A stretch of 64,000 bases of DNA from Cycas panzhihuaensis (lineage: Eukaryota > Cycadophyta). A model generated the notes under the pieces. That model did not search any database, was not told the DNA's origin, and was given only the letters and a program-made list of their open reading frames with translations. Positions 10,742 through 23,230 of this stretch are shown piece after piece (position 1 is the first letter of the stretch; each line of letters opens with the position of its first letter). The stretch is from positions 238,211,741 to 238,275,740 of the forward strand of contig CM041465.1 in assembly GCA_023213395.1 (NCBI GenBank), read 5' to 3'. The translations under genes and the position numbers were made by a program.

Positions 10742-13726
10742 TGGAATCGTGTCTGTGAGATGGTCACTACACTTAGTAGGGGTTAAAGTAGTTAACAACC
10801 AATGTTAGAATATGAATAGGACACTACAAGCAGAAGAGAACACCACACAGGGTGTCCATGCACTAGAGCATGAGTTTGAGACCTACAAATAGTGCCTAAC
10901 TTCCTCGGAGTAGCTTTCACTTTTGGTCTCAAGGGGTAAGATACACGTAAGGGTATCTCAGGTAGTCCCAAAGGATGAGGTCCTCCCACCCTTGGATGGC
11001 CAGAAAGGAGAAGGAGAGACCCACAAAAAGGGGGTTCCCTATAGAAGAAGGATGAGATGTAAGCACAATGAGTGCAGATAAAAGGGGAACGAGTGTGAGA
11101 TAGGCACAACTAAAGTTCCATAGGTCGGTTGACGTAAGGTGAGTCTATGAAAGGAGAAGAGGTGGAGAGTGAAGTCCTAGTTGCTATAAAAGTAAGAGGA
11201 AGGGGGTTCAAGCCTCAACAATGGTGAATAAGGTTGTGAATGGTTGGGTGTGTAGAGTGTGTGGTAAGGGAGTGTTCTATGTCATTACAAAAGAAAAAGA
11301 AAACAAATGCACAATGCACTCCCTCTCTCTCTTTTTCTTTTTATGAAGCAAGAGATAACCAAAATGCATCATGCAAGTCTAAACATGCACTCTAAAATAA
11401 TGCAAGCCTAAAAGGATGTTTATGTTGAGGAAAAAGGGGGAAAAGAGTGTAATTATTATGGCATGCTCTTTCATATAAAGTCAGCTATTCAACATGCACA
11501 TGTACAAAAGCTAGGTGGTTTCCCTTTTTTCTTTATGTGTCTTAATATTGCAAGGACATACACTCCAACAACGATAAAAGGGGAAAGAGGTGTGTCAAAA
11601 GAGGAGGTATGTACCCAGAAAATAACTTGACTAAAGGAGGTGTCCCACTTGTGTTCCATGTATGATCCCTAGTCTTTGCTTGTCATGCAACCATTGTCGA
11701 AGTCGATGGGGGCTCCCTTACCTTCCCCATGTAAAAAAGAAGCAAAAGAAAATGGCTGTTATGTGAGAAAAGAAATGATAACAAAGGGGCAAGACTTACC
11801 TAGATTGAAGCATTCCTTTCATCCACGCATATCACCACCAATCCTTCAAGCACAAAGGTTTTTTCCTTCTAAGAAGGGGTTGCCAAGATGTAAGCTAATA
11901 TACGTGTAATGATATAAAATAAATGCTAAAGTTTTATGCCTTAAGTTAGTTAATCTACTACTTAACCCAACTTTGCACTTTCTTAAAGAAGAAACACAAC
12001 CCATGCCAAGTGAGAAAAAGAGGTTAGCCTCAGGATGGCCAACCCTCCCAGAATTAGACCTCCACGTAGCCTTAGGATATAAAGTACGGTGGTTTTATGG
12101 CAACCTATGGGCAACAAGCAAGAAAATGAGTGAATGTTATGTGGTGTAGAAGAGTTGCCTGCGTAGCGAAGATGCTATGGGTAGCGAATCACCACACTGG
12201 CCTTACTAAGGGTCCAAATAGATGTTGAATGATGTTTAGGGCTTAAGAGATGCCCAAAAGAAGAGCATGAAGACCTAGATCCAGTGTAATAAGGGTTGCA
12301 TACACTAATATCCAGCACAGGCTTACTCCCACAAACTCTTAGTTTACCTAAGAGAAGCACTGGCACAAGAGAGGAAGGATGGGAAGGGGTTTACCCTTAA
12401 GGAGTAGGCCTAATGGGATGGATCCTACCTTAGCTCCCTTCACCTAGTCCTTGTAGACCCTCTCCCACAACTTCCTTGAGAGAAACCAGTAGAGAATAGG
12501 AGAGAGCTTGAGGTAACAAAGCAAAAAAATAGGAAAACACTCTTTTCACAGTAGAAAACACAAGAAATAGAGAATGGTATACCAATAGATAAGCTTTAAT
12601 GAAATAAATTTGTGCTAAAACATGAAACAAGAGCCAAAGGTACCTGTTGGGCTATGTTAGGGGTGGATATACCACTATAAATAGTGGAAGAAGGCATGTT
12701 TTATAGGGTCCACAAGGTACCTCACAAGGTGGTCTTGCAAGAGGAACTTGCTTGATGAGAGCTAAGGAGTGAGCATGGAGATCTCGCTTAAAGATGATAC
12801 ATGAGGAGTCCTCTGCCACGTAACAGAGCTGCTACAGGCAGATCTCAGGTTGAGGTGGCAAAAACTCCAGCATTGCAAGCATACCTGTGAGAAGAAGGGA
12901 AGAGAGAGTAGAATAGTAGTAGGAGAAATGTTGTTGGAGAGCTAACAGAAAAATAAAATGAGGTTTGTTTTAGTATATATACCCATCCTAACACTAATCG
13001 AGCAATTAGGGTTCGAGTAGGGCTAATATGTCAACTAATCCATATGGCAATTCCATAAAAAAAGTGAGAATTGCCAAAGTAGATTAATAAAATAGTGTGA
13101 AATAGTCACACTTTAGTAAACTTTGTGGTACTGCGATAAACTTTGTGGTATCGTGGTAAACTTCATGGTACCATTAAGTTTATAGCAGTGCGAGACTAGA
13201 ATGCCAAAACAACATTGGTAAGGGTCCTAGGAGCCCTAAATAGAGATGTGCTAGGTCTAGGAGAGGCTAGCCCTCCTGTCCAGGTGGCTAGGGACAGTCC
13301 AGGTAATATATAGGCTAGACAAAATAGAACATCAAGAGTTGGGATTCCCAGAAATGCTATGAAAGGATGCAAGATAGCAACAACTCTTGGTGAAGTGTCA
13401 AGAGTTGCAATAGGTGACCAGGGTATGAGTGGATCACACAAGTTGGGTGAGGCTTGAGGCAATATGGAGGTGGCATGGAGGGTTGTAGAGCACTATGGGG
13501 ATGCCTGCCTCACAGAGAGGTAGGTCTTACAGGTTGTCATAGGCTAGGGACATGCAAAGTGCTCAAGCAGAAATGCATAATCAATCATATAGATGAGCCA
13601 GTCAATCATGCAATCTAACCAATACTTTAATCTACAATTTCAAGAGTAGTTGAGATAGGAGAGAGAAGCATACCTATGCTTACCTGAGCTGATATGTCCA
13701 TACCTATTCTCGGTAGCTAGGAAATA
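10742..13726 (-). repeat. 5' LTR of element A (LTR2, 2985 bp)
   Basis: It runs from TGGAATC to GAAATA (GAAACA in other copies). It carries a TATATATA box on the minus strand near 12974-12981. Next to this is an inverted pair of telomere-like motifs (CCTAA...ATTAGGGTT) near 12988-13012. The U3 part near 13120-13180 has repeated GTAAACTT..GGTACC motifs. The last 290 bp match 1-292. Confidence 0.85.
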
Positions 13727-14553
13727 ATATCATAGTAGTGTTGTATCTAAACCACTATGGTGAGGTGAAGATACTACTTCAAGCCTATTCAGCCTACGAC
13801 ATGAGCCATTTATGAAGAAGTTTTTAATGATCCATTATATTCGTATGCTAGGGATATGCATGACTGATTACATGGTAGATGAAGTTGGTCTAGCTACTAT
13901 CTGTTACGTTAGAAAGTAGACTTCAACAAAATCACAATGAGTGGTCACACTACCTACTTTGGATAATAGAAGATAGAGAAAATTCAGGGTAGAGTTGATG
14001 AAAAATCTCCAAACTTCATTTTGAATGAATTTTATATCATTTTTTAGAAAATATTCAATCAATTCTAATGTTTTTTATGGCTCCAAATATAATGGTAAAC
14101 TTATTTTTGAGAAATGGTGGATGATTATAATAGTTTGGTTTAAAATCAAGTATTTTGAGGCTTATTTATGATATTTTAAGGCCCATTTTAGTTAGAAAAA
14201 TTCATTAAGTAAGAAATACTTGATGAAGTTTTTATATGAGACATCCTTGATATGTTGGTCTTTGATTTCCCCCTTCACAACATCACATTTGGTTTAGCAG
14301 ATGACAAAAATCCCTAATCAAACATATAGATCACCTAGATTTTAAAGTAATTTTTATTATTTAATTAGATGTTGAGTACAATTACCTTGTTGCAATTAAC
14401 TTACCATGGATAAGTAGTTTGACATGGTCCTAGAGTTAATTGTTCAAGATGATCTAGTTGATGAAACTTTATTAGTCCTAAAAGCAATTTGGAAAGATGA
14501 TGAACCATGTACTTGAAGTAATTTTATAGTGAACTGGTAATTATAGTGGTTGG
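13727..14553. repeat. Segment S, copy 2
   Basis: It is collinear with 293-1148 along its whole length with small indels, and again lies between an LTR start and an LTR end. The coding content is equally unclear. Confidence 0.6.
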
Positions 14554-17500
14554 TGGAATCACGCCTTTGGGGGGGGGGGGTGGGGGGGGGGTGCTACACT
14601 CAAATGAGATCAAGCCAAACAACTAATGGTTTTAGGTGGCTATGGACCTATGATGACAAGTAAAGGAAATCACCCACAAAGGGCATCCATGTATTAGAAC
14701 ACAGGTTCAGGACCTACAAATGGTGTACAAACTCCATTGAGGCAACTCTTCCTCAATCTAGAGTGATGGATAGACGAAGGATCTCCTTGGTTTCCTGAGT
14801 AACCTCAAAAGAGGCCCTCCCATCCTTAGATGGCCAAAGGAGGGAGGAAAGAGGTGAGGCAATGGATCCTCACATGAAGGGGTTATAAAAGGGATGATCC
14901 TTAATAAGAAAAAAGGAAGAACACACACATAAGCCTAAGGCAACTTGCAACATAAGTGGTCAAGATGATGGCGAGTTTCACAAGCTAGACATTAACCTAA
15001 AGACCAAACTGGGGAAGTCTAGCCTAGAGAAACAAGAAAGATAAAGTAAATGACCTTGGGAGGGGGGGCTCTTAAGGTTCCAAACCTAAGGAATATCTTA
15101 GGAGTGGCAAGCCAACAAAAAGGGTTACCTTTGTATTTATCTTTGTTTAGTACACGGTAAAGAAATGTAAGCTGAGAGTATAATGTAAATGGCAATGTTG
15201 TGTCCTTATGTTTAAAAGAAACTATTTTTTTTAAGGCAAAAAGGTAATGCAAATCTCTCTCTCTCATTTACTTATGTATGCAACCTCACTTTCTTTGTCC
15301 TTTTAAATGCAAGAAGGGGAGATCAAGAGATTGCTATGTGACACAAAGCTTATGTAAAGAGTGAAAAGTCACTAAGTGATGATGAAACGAAATGGGAGGG
15401 GCACATGCATACTAGTGCCTAGATTTCTACTATATGACCTTTACAAAAAAAGAAATAAGCAAGTGAAGTGCAAGAGATATAAACTAATCTTTTTCTTTCC
15501 TTTTTTCCAAAATGACATTTAAAAGAGGGGGGAAAGAGTAAGGAGAAGAAGCCTAGGAAAAGGGAGGCATACTTGAGATGCAGTGGCCAAAGTAGTGCTA
15601 CCATCACCACGCTTGCAATCCTTACCCTTCTCCTAACCGTGGATGGTGCAATGGGAGGAGTACCAATGAAGGAGAGGGCTTCTTTATCTTCCCCTAAAAT
15701 TAAAAGGAAAAAAAAGAAATGTAGTGTAAGGAAATATAAAGACGATTGTAACTCTACTTTACAACTTTGAAAGTAAAATAAAGTAACTATTGAAGGAAGG
15801 GGAACATACTTGAGTCGAAGTCCCATTTTTCTCCAAGTGCAAAAGAAAACATACAACTAAATAAAGTTTGCCTTTTCCCAAGGGGCACCAAACATATATA
15901 GGATAGATATACAATATAGAAAGTGATAGGATGCAATTATCTTAATTAAAAGAAATATATTCAACACCAATATCACTCCTTATGCTTCGTATGTTATTTG
16001 GTATGCAATATGGAAAAAGGGAGGATAGAGAAAGAGGAAGAGTGGTTAGCCTCAGAATGGCTAACCCTCCAAATCAAAGGTGCTTCATGCTACCCCCAAG
16101 TACTAGGTTGAAAGGGTGAACAAATGCAAGCTAGCTTCTAAGAACATAGGAAATGACAAAAAGAAATATTGCAAATGTTGCTAAAGTTGTAGCACACAAC
16201 TTTTGAAAGTTTTACAAAAGTTTAGAACCAAGGGACAAGAGAATATGGAGTGGGGGATGAAACCCCACCCATGTAGGATCTGCTGAGCTAGTTGCGAGCA
16301 CAGTAATTGGCTGTCTACACTACTGCTAGTAATGATTTATCTTCCAATGGTTCTTTAGGGACTCAAAGGAGGTATAGAGAAGGGAGAGGTGAGGAGAGAA
16401 GGAGACTGCCCTTGAGGAGAAGGCTCATTGGCTATAACACCCCACCTTTAGCTCCTTTCACTCTTCGTAGGTGCCTTTCCCTTACTACCTCCTTGAAGAA
16501 ACTAGGAAGAAGCTAAAAGAAGGAAAAGATAGGAAAAAAGAGAGAGTTAGCCTCCTGTTTGCAATAGAAAGAAAGAAAAACTTACTGCAAAAAAGTATTG
16601 GCATATAGTATTTATGTTGCTCAAAGGAAAGAAAGCAAAGGACTAACTAGGAAGTACCTACTATAGGAGGATCTGAGGTAGATCTACTTGTGAAATTGAA
16701 TGGAGGAGCAAACCCTGTGGGGTTTGCAAGAGGAAACCCCAATGGTGTAACAAGTAGGAAGAAAACTAGAGTAAGAAAGGTAGCTAGAACTTGATGGAGC
16801 ATTTAGAGCATGATCTTCTCTTGGCTGGCGATGCTGCAGGCCTACAACTACATGTCTGGAGCTACAGGAGGCTAGTAGCTGGCTGAGAAGTAGATGTAGC
16901 AGACTTGGTCCTATTTGTAGTGGATTTTTGGAGGAAGTAGTGGAAAAAATGAGTGAGAGAGAGAGATGAAATGAGGGTGTTTTGGGTTTTTAAACCCAAC
17001 CCTAGCTCAATCAAATGAGTAGGGTTTAGCCTGGTCTAGATACAAGTTATTTCCAAGTGGCAATTTTGCAATAAATATGAAATTAGTCACAAGAAATTAA
17101 AAAAAATTATTGTTGATAGTCACCCCATGGTAAACTTAGTGGTACCGTGAAGTTTACATTGGTAACATAAAGTTTAATGTAGTGTGGCAAAAATAAAGTA
17201 AGAAGAGAGAAAGAAGAGTTTGAAAGCTCTAAAAGAGGGGGAAACTAAGGCCTGAAGAGGTATGGTACTATATCTAAGTGGCAAAAAAGGGGTTGTAGGA
17301 TTTAGAGAGGTCACAATGAGCAAGCAACAAAGGTAATAGGTTCCCCAGGAGGACAATGAGTGGATGCAAGATGACGATCGGCCCTAGGTGAGGTGTTAGG
17401 GGTCCTGATACATCAGTAGGTGATGTATTGTGGGATGTGGAAGCCAAATGGTACTTGGGGACATTATGGAGACATGGATGAGGGTTGTGGAGTGCCATGG

Positions 17501-17718
17501 TATATGTATCCCTAAATTGTCATAGGTTGAAAAAAGTGTTGGGATGTAGTGTGGTCAAGCAATGGATACATAGTTATTGTGTGGTAAGTCAATCATCATG
17601 CAACGTAGGTGAAGTGCCTCAACCTACCTTTTCTAAAACTAACAAGAGTAGGGATAGAAGCATACCTATACTTACCTGAGTTGACTCACCCATATCCATT
17701 CTCAGTAGCCAGGAAACA
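14554..17718 (-). repeat. Full-length LTR (LTR3, 3165 bp)
   Basis: It starts TGGAATC and ends GAAACA. Its first 1.2 kb match 1149-2356. A long G tract broken by one T lies near 14571-14590. The promoter region near 16980-17030 holds TTTAAA and the inverted telo-box pair (ACCCTAG...TAGGGTTT). A palindromic GGTACC motif lies near 17133-17157. Confidence 0.85.
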
Positions 17719-17891
17719 CTACGTCCTTGGCAATAGAGCCTCGTTGCTCAAAAGTGTTACATGATGACAAATGTTAGCAACAAACAATTAGCAATATATA
17801 ATAAATATAACAATGTTATCAACTAAGGATAATGGTGAGTGTCATGGCGGGATGCGTGGATAGGGAGATGAGAGAGTGGCAGCATGGGGGC
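17719..17891 (-). other. 173-bp internal remnant between tandem LTRs
   Basis: It matches the 3' internal end seen after other LTR starts (50519-50700 and 21022-21240): AGAGCCTCG, a gap of ATA-rich sequence, then GTCATGGCGGGATGCGTGGAT. It stops at GGGGG and the next LTR begins at once. It has no primer-binding site, so the two LTRs were not joined as an ordinary element. Confidence 0.6.
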
Positions 17892-20800
17892 TGGAATCAT
17901 GCTTATGGGATGGTAACCACACTTGGTTAAGATTAGATCAATGAACAGGGAGTTTTAGAATCAAGGATCAATCCGACAAGTGAAAGAGATCACCCATACA
18001 GGGCATTCACGCATCATAACACAGGTTCAGGACCTGCGAATGGTGCATAACTCTCTTCTGGGTAACTCAGCTTTTGTTTGGAGGGTGGAAGGAATGAGGA
18101 ATATCCTTAGTTTCCCAAGTAACCTCACAGAGGGTCCTCCTGACCTTAGATGGCCAAAGGAAGGAGGAGAGAGAAATCAAGGGAATGGCTCCTCACGTAG
18201 AGAGGGAGTGTAAAAAGGGACGACTTTAGTAGAGAGGAAAGGTGACACACACATGTGGGTGGATTAAGAAGAAGACTAATCTCATAGGTTAGGTATCCAC
18301 CCAAAGGGTGGTACCTAAATGGCTTAATCAAACTGAGTAGAGATGACCAAGTGAGAAACCCTAGAAAAGAGATGTCCTCAAGGTGCTAGACCTAAGAAGA
18401 TCTTGGGAACAAAGATCAAATAAGGGATGTCTCAATGTTTGCATTTGTTGGTTGCAAAAATGGTGTTGTGAATGCTATGGTGTATCCTTATATGTAAAGA
18501 GGGTAACTTTTCAAAGTAATAAGATAATGTAAAACTCACTCTCATTTATTCACTCATATGTCCTCACTCTCTTTACCTTTTGAATGAAAAAGCAGAAAAA
18601 AAAAAGGAAGGATACAAGTGACAACTGTGTGATGTAAAGCATATGCAAAAGGTGTAATCTTGCTAAGCAATGCAACGAGATGAGCATGCAAATATGTAAG
18701 ATTCTTACTACATGCACTTCCCTACGAAAGCCAGCAAACTAGTTAACAATAAATGACCAAAACTAGTTCTCCCTCTTTTCCCTTTTTAAATAATGTGAGA
18801 GTAAATGGGGAAAAGAGAGAGAGGAGAAGGAAACAAGGAAAGCCCAAGGCGTACTTGGAATATGATGGTTGAAGTAGTGTTGTCATTATTGTGCTTATCA
18901 CCCTCATCTTTCTCCAACCATAAATAGCATGGGATGGTGCCAACAAAGAAAGGAGGGGTTCTCCTTACCTTCCTCCAAGTCAAAGGAAAAGAAATAAAAA
19001 GAAAAGCAGTGTAAGAAAATGAAAAAGACAATACAAATTTAACTTACAATTTAGAGAGCAAAAGAAGTACCAGTTAGAAAGATGGGAATGTACCTGGAGT
19101 GGGATTCCCTTCATTTTCTACGTGTAACAAGGTGACCTATAAATTAAACCAAGTTTACCCTTTCCCAAGGGGTGCCAAGTATTCATGGGAGAGATACATG
19201 ATATAACAAATGATAGGATTCGTGATTCTCAGCCAAAAAAGAGTGTTTTTCACTACAACATTACTCCTTGTTCCTTTTATACCATTTAGTAAACAACATA
19301 GAAAAAAGAGGAGAAAAGAGAAAGAGGATGGATAGCCTCGAAATGGCTAACCCTCTAGATCGGGCGTGCTCCACACTATCCAAGTACCAGAGAAGATAAG
19401 GCAAGGTGAGTGAAAGAAACCCTTGAGATGTGAGTTGGAAAGCAACGGAAAATGTTACCAATGTTGTCAATGTTGCAAGGGTTGCAATGTGTAACTATTG
19501 CAACCTTGATAGGGTTGAGCTAAAAGGCATAAGGGGCTATGAAATGGAGGGATGGAGTTCCCTCATGTAGGACCTACAAAGTTAGTTGCAAGCATAATAA
19601 GATGCTACCTACACTGCTACTAGCAGTGGTCTTCTTTCCAATGGCCTTTTGGGAGCTCAAGGAAAGCACAGAGGAAGAAGAGACGAGGAGAGAAGGGGGA
19701 TGCCCTTGAGGAGAAGGCCTCTTAGGTGTAGAACCCTACCTTTGGTCCTTTCACTCTCCATGAAAATCTCTTCTTTACTACCCCCTTATAGAAACTAGGC
19801 AAGAATCAAGAGAAAAAAAAAGAAATGATCAACAGGGGGAGGGTTTGCATCCCGCTTATAGTAAAAACTAAAGGAAAAATGTTGTAAGAGTGCTAACAAA
19901 TGATGTTTATATTACTTAAAACAAAAGAATGACAAAACATTGGCTAAAGAGTACCTGGTATAGGTAGATCATAGACAGATCTACCAGTAAAATAAGGGAG
20001 AGAGACCCACCCTATATGGTTTGAAGGTAAAACCATGAAGAGCAGTAAGTCAATACGAAATTGGAGTGAAGAGAGTGGATCTGGACTTGGTGAAGCACTT
20101 GGAGCATATCCTTCCCTTTGTTGGCCATGTAACAGGCCTACAACAGTGTATTTGGAGCTACAAGAGACTAATGGTAGGTTGAGACACTAGTGTAGCAGGC
20201 TCTATCCTTGTTGTAGGGCATTTTTCTTAGGAAGTGTTAGGAGAGTTGAGTGAAAGAGAGTAAGAAGAAGCTGAAATGATCTCTTTTTTGGGTTTTAAAC
20301 CTAACCCTAGCTTAATTGAGTGATTAGGGTTCAGCTAGGGTCAAGAATACGACTTAGCCACATGGTAAATTTGTAATAAATGCAAAATTTACCATGGCAG
20401 ATTTTTTAAAAAAGAAGTGTGGCAGTCACCCCATAGTAAACTTCACTATATCATGAAGCTTGCAATGGTACTGTGATCTTCACTATGGTGTGATAATAGA
20501 TAAACATAAATGAAGGAAGAAAAGGGTTGGGAGGTTAGGAAGAGAGGTACCCCAGGCCTAGGGGGATGGCCCCCTATTTAGATGGCTGGGGACAGTCATG
20601 GGTTCGAAGAAACCTATACTGGATGAAGTACAAAAGACCTAAAACTCCTAAAAGGTCGATAAATAAATGAACATACACCAACGACACCTAGGTAATGTGC
20701 TAGAGGTTGAGGTATGGCAATGAAGTTGTGAATGGGTCATAAGGACTGAACGATACTTGGGACAATGTGGAGACATATAGGAGGATTGTAGAGCACCATT

Positions 20801-21021
20801 AGGATCAATATCCCTAGATTGTCATAGGATGAAGTGATGTCATATAGCATGATCAGGCAATGGATGCATAATAGTCTTGCAAACAAACTAGTTAATCATG
20901 TAATGAAAATAAAGAGGTTCTTCAATTTACCTTTATGAAATTTACCAAGGTAAAGGATAGAAGCGTACCTACACTTACCCAAGTCAACTCATCTATACCC
21001 ATTCCTGGAAGCCAGGAAACA
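17892..21021 (-). repeat. Full-length LTR (LTR4, 3130 bp)
   Basis: It starts TGGAATC and ends GAAACA. It is of the same subfamily as the truncated LTRs at 24509 and 46499. The promoter region near 20285-20335 has the inverted telo-box pair (AACCCTAG...ATTAGGGTT). Confidence 0.85.
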
Positions 21022-21095
21022 CTATCCCCTTAGTAGCAGAGCCTTGCTACTCAGAAGCGCAATGCAACGATGAATGCTGGCAACACAATGTTAGT

Positions 21096-21151
<56 letters not shown>

Positions 21152-21551
21152 AACAAACATAATAATGGTGTGAGCCAAGGGTGATAACAAGTGTCATGGC
21201 AGAATGCGTAGGCGTAGAGACGAAGGAGAGACGATATAGGGGCTACCTATATGTCACCCTATAGTCGATTGGCAATGATAGTGGATGAGGGGGATGCCCC
21301 CATCATAGGAGTATAAGAAAATAATGGTAATGACCATAAGTATGATTGAATAGATGTTATGGATGCGATGCTATGAGCATAAGCAAGTCAAAATAATGGG
21401 GGTTATGTGCTGAAAGTGGGGTAAGGAAACAAACCTGGTGGTCGCCATAGTTTAACCTCATTAGCAACTGGCTTTTAGAGGTGCAAACATATCGCAATAT
21501 GAAGGAAGGGATGACCCAAGACTTGGGCGCATAAGTGAACAGACAAGTCTC
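21022..21551 (-). other. 3' internal end of unit 1 with PPT-like site
   Basis: Just inside the LTR the minus strand has a purine-rich AAGGGGATAG next to TGTTTC, in the usual place of a polypurine tract. It then holds the AC/AT microsatellite and a GGGGGATGCCCCC palindrome near 21289. No gene is visible. Confidence 0.5.
21097..21150. repeat. (AC)22(AT)5 microsatellite
   Basis: It is an uninterrupted run of 44 bases of AC followed by ATATATATAT. The matching place in element C (near 50590) has only GTGTATATAGATATATA, so the array expanded in this copy. Confidence 0.95.
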
Positions 21552-21974
21552 TTAAAGGGGGTCACCGAGAAGAGGGAGGTAATACTCAATGATGAGGTGA
21601 ACAAGGTTGTTCACCTCAGCATTACAATCCCGAGGAATATGTCAGATATTGACTGAAGGAAAATAAGCCAAAAGGGACCTAATGATCAAGGCAAAAACCC
21701 TCAAGCATGGGCAACGTACCTAGTAAACTTGGGTGAGATAGGACACCACAACCTAAGAGTCACAGAAGAGGATGATGGGTCCACGATGGAAGTGAAGCGC
21801 ATTGGTAAGAGCCTCAATAATAGTTGTGTACTTAGCTTCGTTATTAGTGTGTTTAGGAAGGAAGATTCTAGAATGCATGAAGTTGTATCTGGAATGGTCA
21901 TGGAGGATCCATACGATGGCAGAGGGGCCTGGATTGCCACGACTTCTACCATCAATGAAGATGAGTAATGTCAT
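21552..21974 (-). pseudogene. aRNH of unit 1, catalytic Glu changed to Lys
   Basis: The frame starts MTLLIFIDGRSRGNPGP and continues to CDS, after which stops and a frameshift follow. The first Asp (FID) is kept, but the second catalytic residue in NNEAEY is Lys (NNEAKY). By RNase HI chemistry (Asp-Glu-Asp-Asp binding two metals) this copy should be inactive. Confidence 0.7.
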
Positions 21975-22544
21975 GGTAGAAGGCATGGAGGTCTCAGTAG
22001 GGCGAATCAAGGAAAAAGAATGCAGGAGGGTTGATGAGCAAAAAGGACTCAATGGGGGGAAGTAGTCATGAGGGACTAAATCAACTATCAGTAGGGGCCA
22101 TGAAGGGTAGGAGGACCCAAGGATGAGGCTACCCAAGGAAGAGGAGACTGGCTGAGTGAATGGGAAGGAAATGACAGTGGAAAGTCCCCTCTCAAGTCCC
22201 AAAGGTCGCTAAAGGAAGCGAGGCGCAATACCATATGGGGAGAGCCACTTGCTTTAGGAGCCCTAGAGGCATGAACGGGTAGCAAAAATAGGTTCAGGAT
22301 AATGAAACAAGCCAAATAAGTGTAAACACAGGTATATTTAAAGATGGCACAAAAATCAAGACAGAAGGAGCCTCGCAAGGCTGAAGGGGAAGCCATAAAT
22401 ACACTTATAGGGCAAAAAGAAAAGAGGGCCAGAGAGGCAAAATGGGAGACAGATCTAGAAGGCAAAGGTAACAAGAGGAGAGAGATGGTCCCAAGGGCTG
22501 TCGTGATAAGAGAAAAGGAGGAGTTTCTCGTTAGGGCCCCCGCC
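21975..22544. other. Spacer between aRNH and PMD promoter, unit 1
   Basis: This is the divergent intergenic region, matching the same interval in the other copies. No coding sequence is supported. Confidence 0.45.
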
Positions 22545-23230
22545 TATATAAGGAAAACTCGGTGAAAATGAGATTTATTTTCACAGGCTCACAATCAATT
22601 TAGAGCCCTTTTCCTTACGTAGCACAATGCTGCCTAACTTTGGAGGCACATGGAGGGAGATCAGACCATTAGATCGAGATGTAGAGATAGCCATTAGGAC
22701 CAAAGAGACGAGATGACGGTAGCCAGGCCAGATCCAGTGAGTGGATCGTCTGTTACCCTTTCCATTTTGTCATTTGAAGTTTAAGTGTTTTTAGGCATTT
22801 ACTAGGTAGTTTTTGGCCCCTTAAGGGTGAATTGGGATCTCCTGGAGCCCAATTTGGGTCTAGAGAGAGGGGGGACTAGGGCATTAGATAGCCCTAGTCA
22901 TAGTAGGCCTGAGTGTAGTCCATCTAGAAAAAAATTTAGGTTTTTCTGGGGTAAAATCCTCCCGTTGTGGGGGTGTCACTGGCCTCGCGACAAATATCAT
23001 GGTGCCACAAAATTTGCCATGGGGTTTCTAAATTTATGCTAAAAACTCAGCAGGGTCCCATGCTAAACTCTATAATACCACAGAGTTTAGTGTGAGGCAG
23101 ATACTACCCAACTAAAAAATAAAAGATATCCCAAAGGAATGCCAAACTTAGCTAGTAGGGGGTGAGAGGCAGTCTTGAAGCAGGCAGATAGATACATAGG
23201 AGTTCTAACTAGTTCTTGGATGTTTGATAG
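22545..23230 (+). promoter_or_regulatory. TATA box (22545-22551) and leader of PMD, unit 1
   Basis: TATATAA follows CCCCCGCC. The leader has a hairpin with arms at 23063-23071 and 23082-23090. The coding exon by alignment starts at 23231 after TTTGATAG. Confidence 0.6.

Larger units (their letters stand above)
1149..13726 (-). mobile_element. Element A: internally deleted Tat-like LTR retrotransposon
   Basis: Read on the minus strand it consists of a 5' LTR (10742-13726), a primer-binding site, gag and protease relics, an antisense PMD gene, an aRNH relic and a truncated 3' LTR. The RT, RNase H and integrase region present in element C (about 2.8 kb) is missing. In its place, between about 6800 and 7204, is some 400 bp of sequence not found elsewhere in the window. 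The copy cannot encode its own replication and would have depended on proteins from another copy. Confidence 0.8.

Noticed and set aside
11280-11345. CT-rich and A-rich patches in LTRs as regulatory sites
   Set aside because: They vary in length and place between LTR copies and look like simple sequence.
14571-14590. G tract interrupted by a single T
   Set aside because: Present in shorter form at 1166-1175 in the matching LTR; likely slippage or sequencing error, no function needed.
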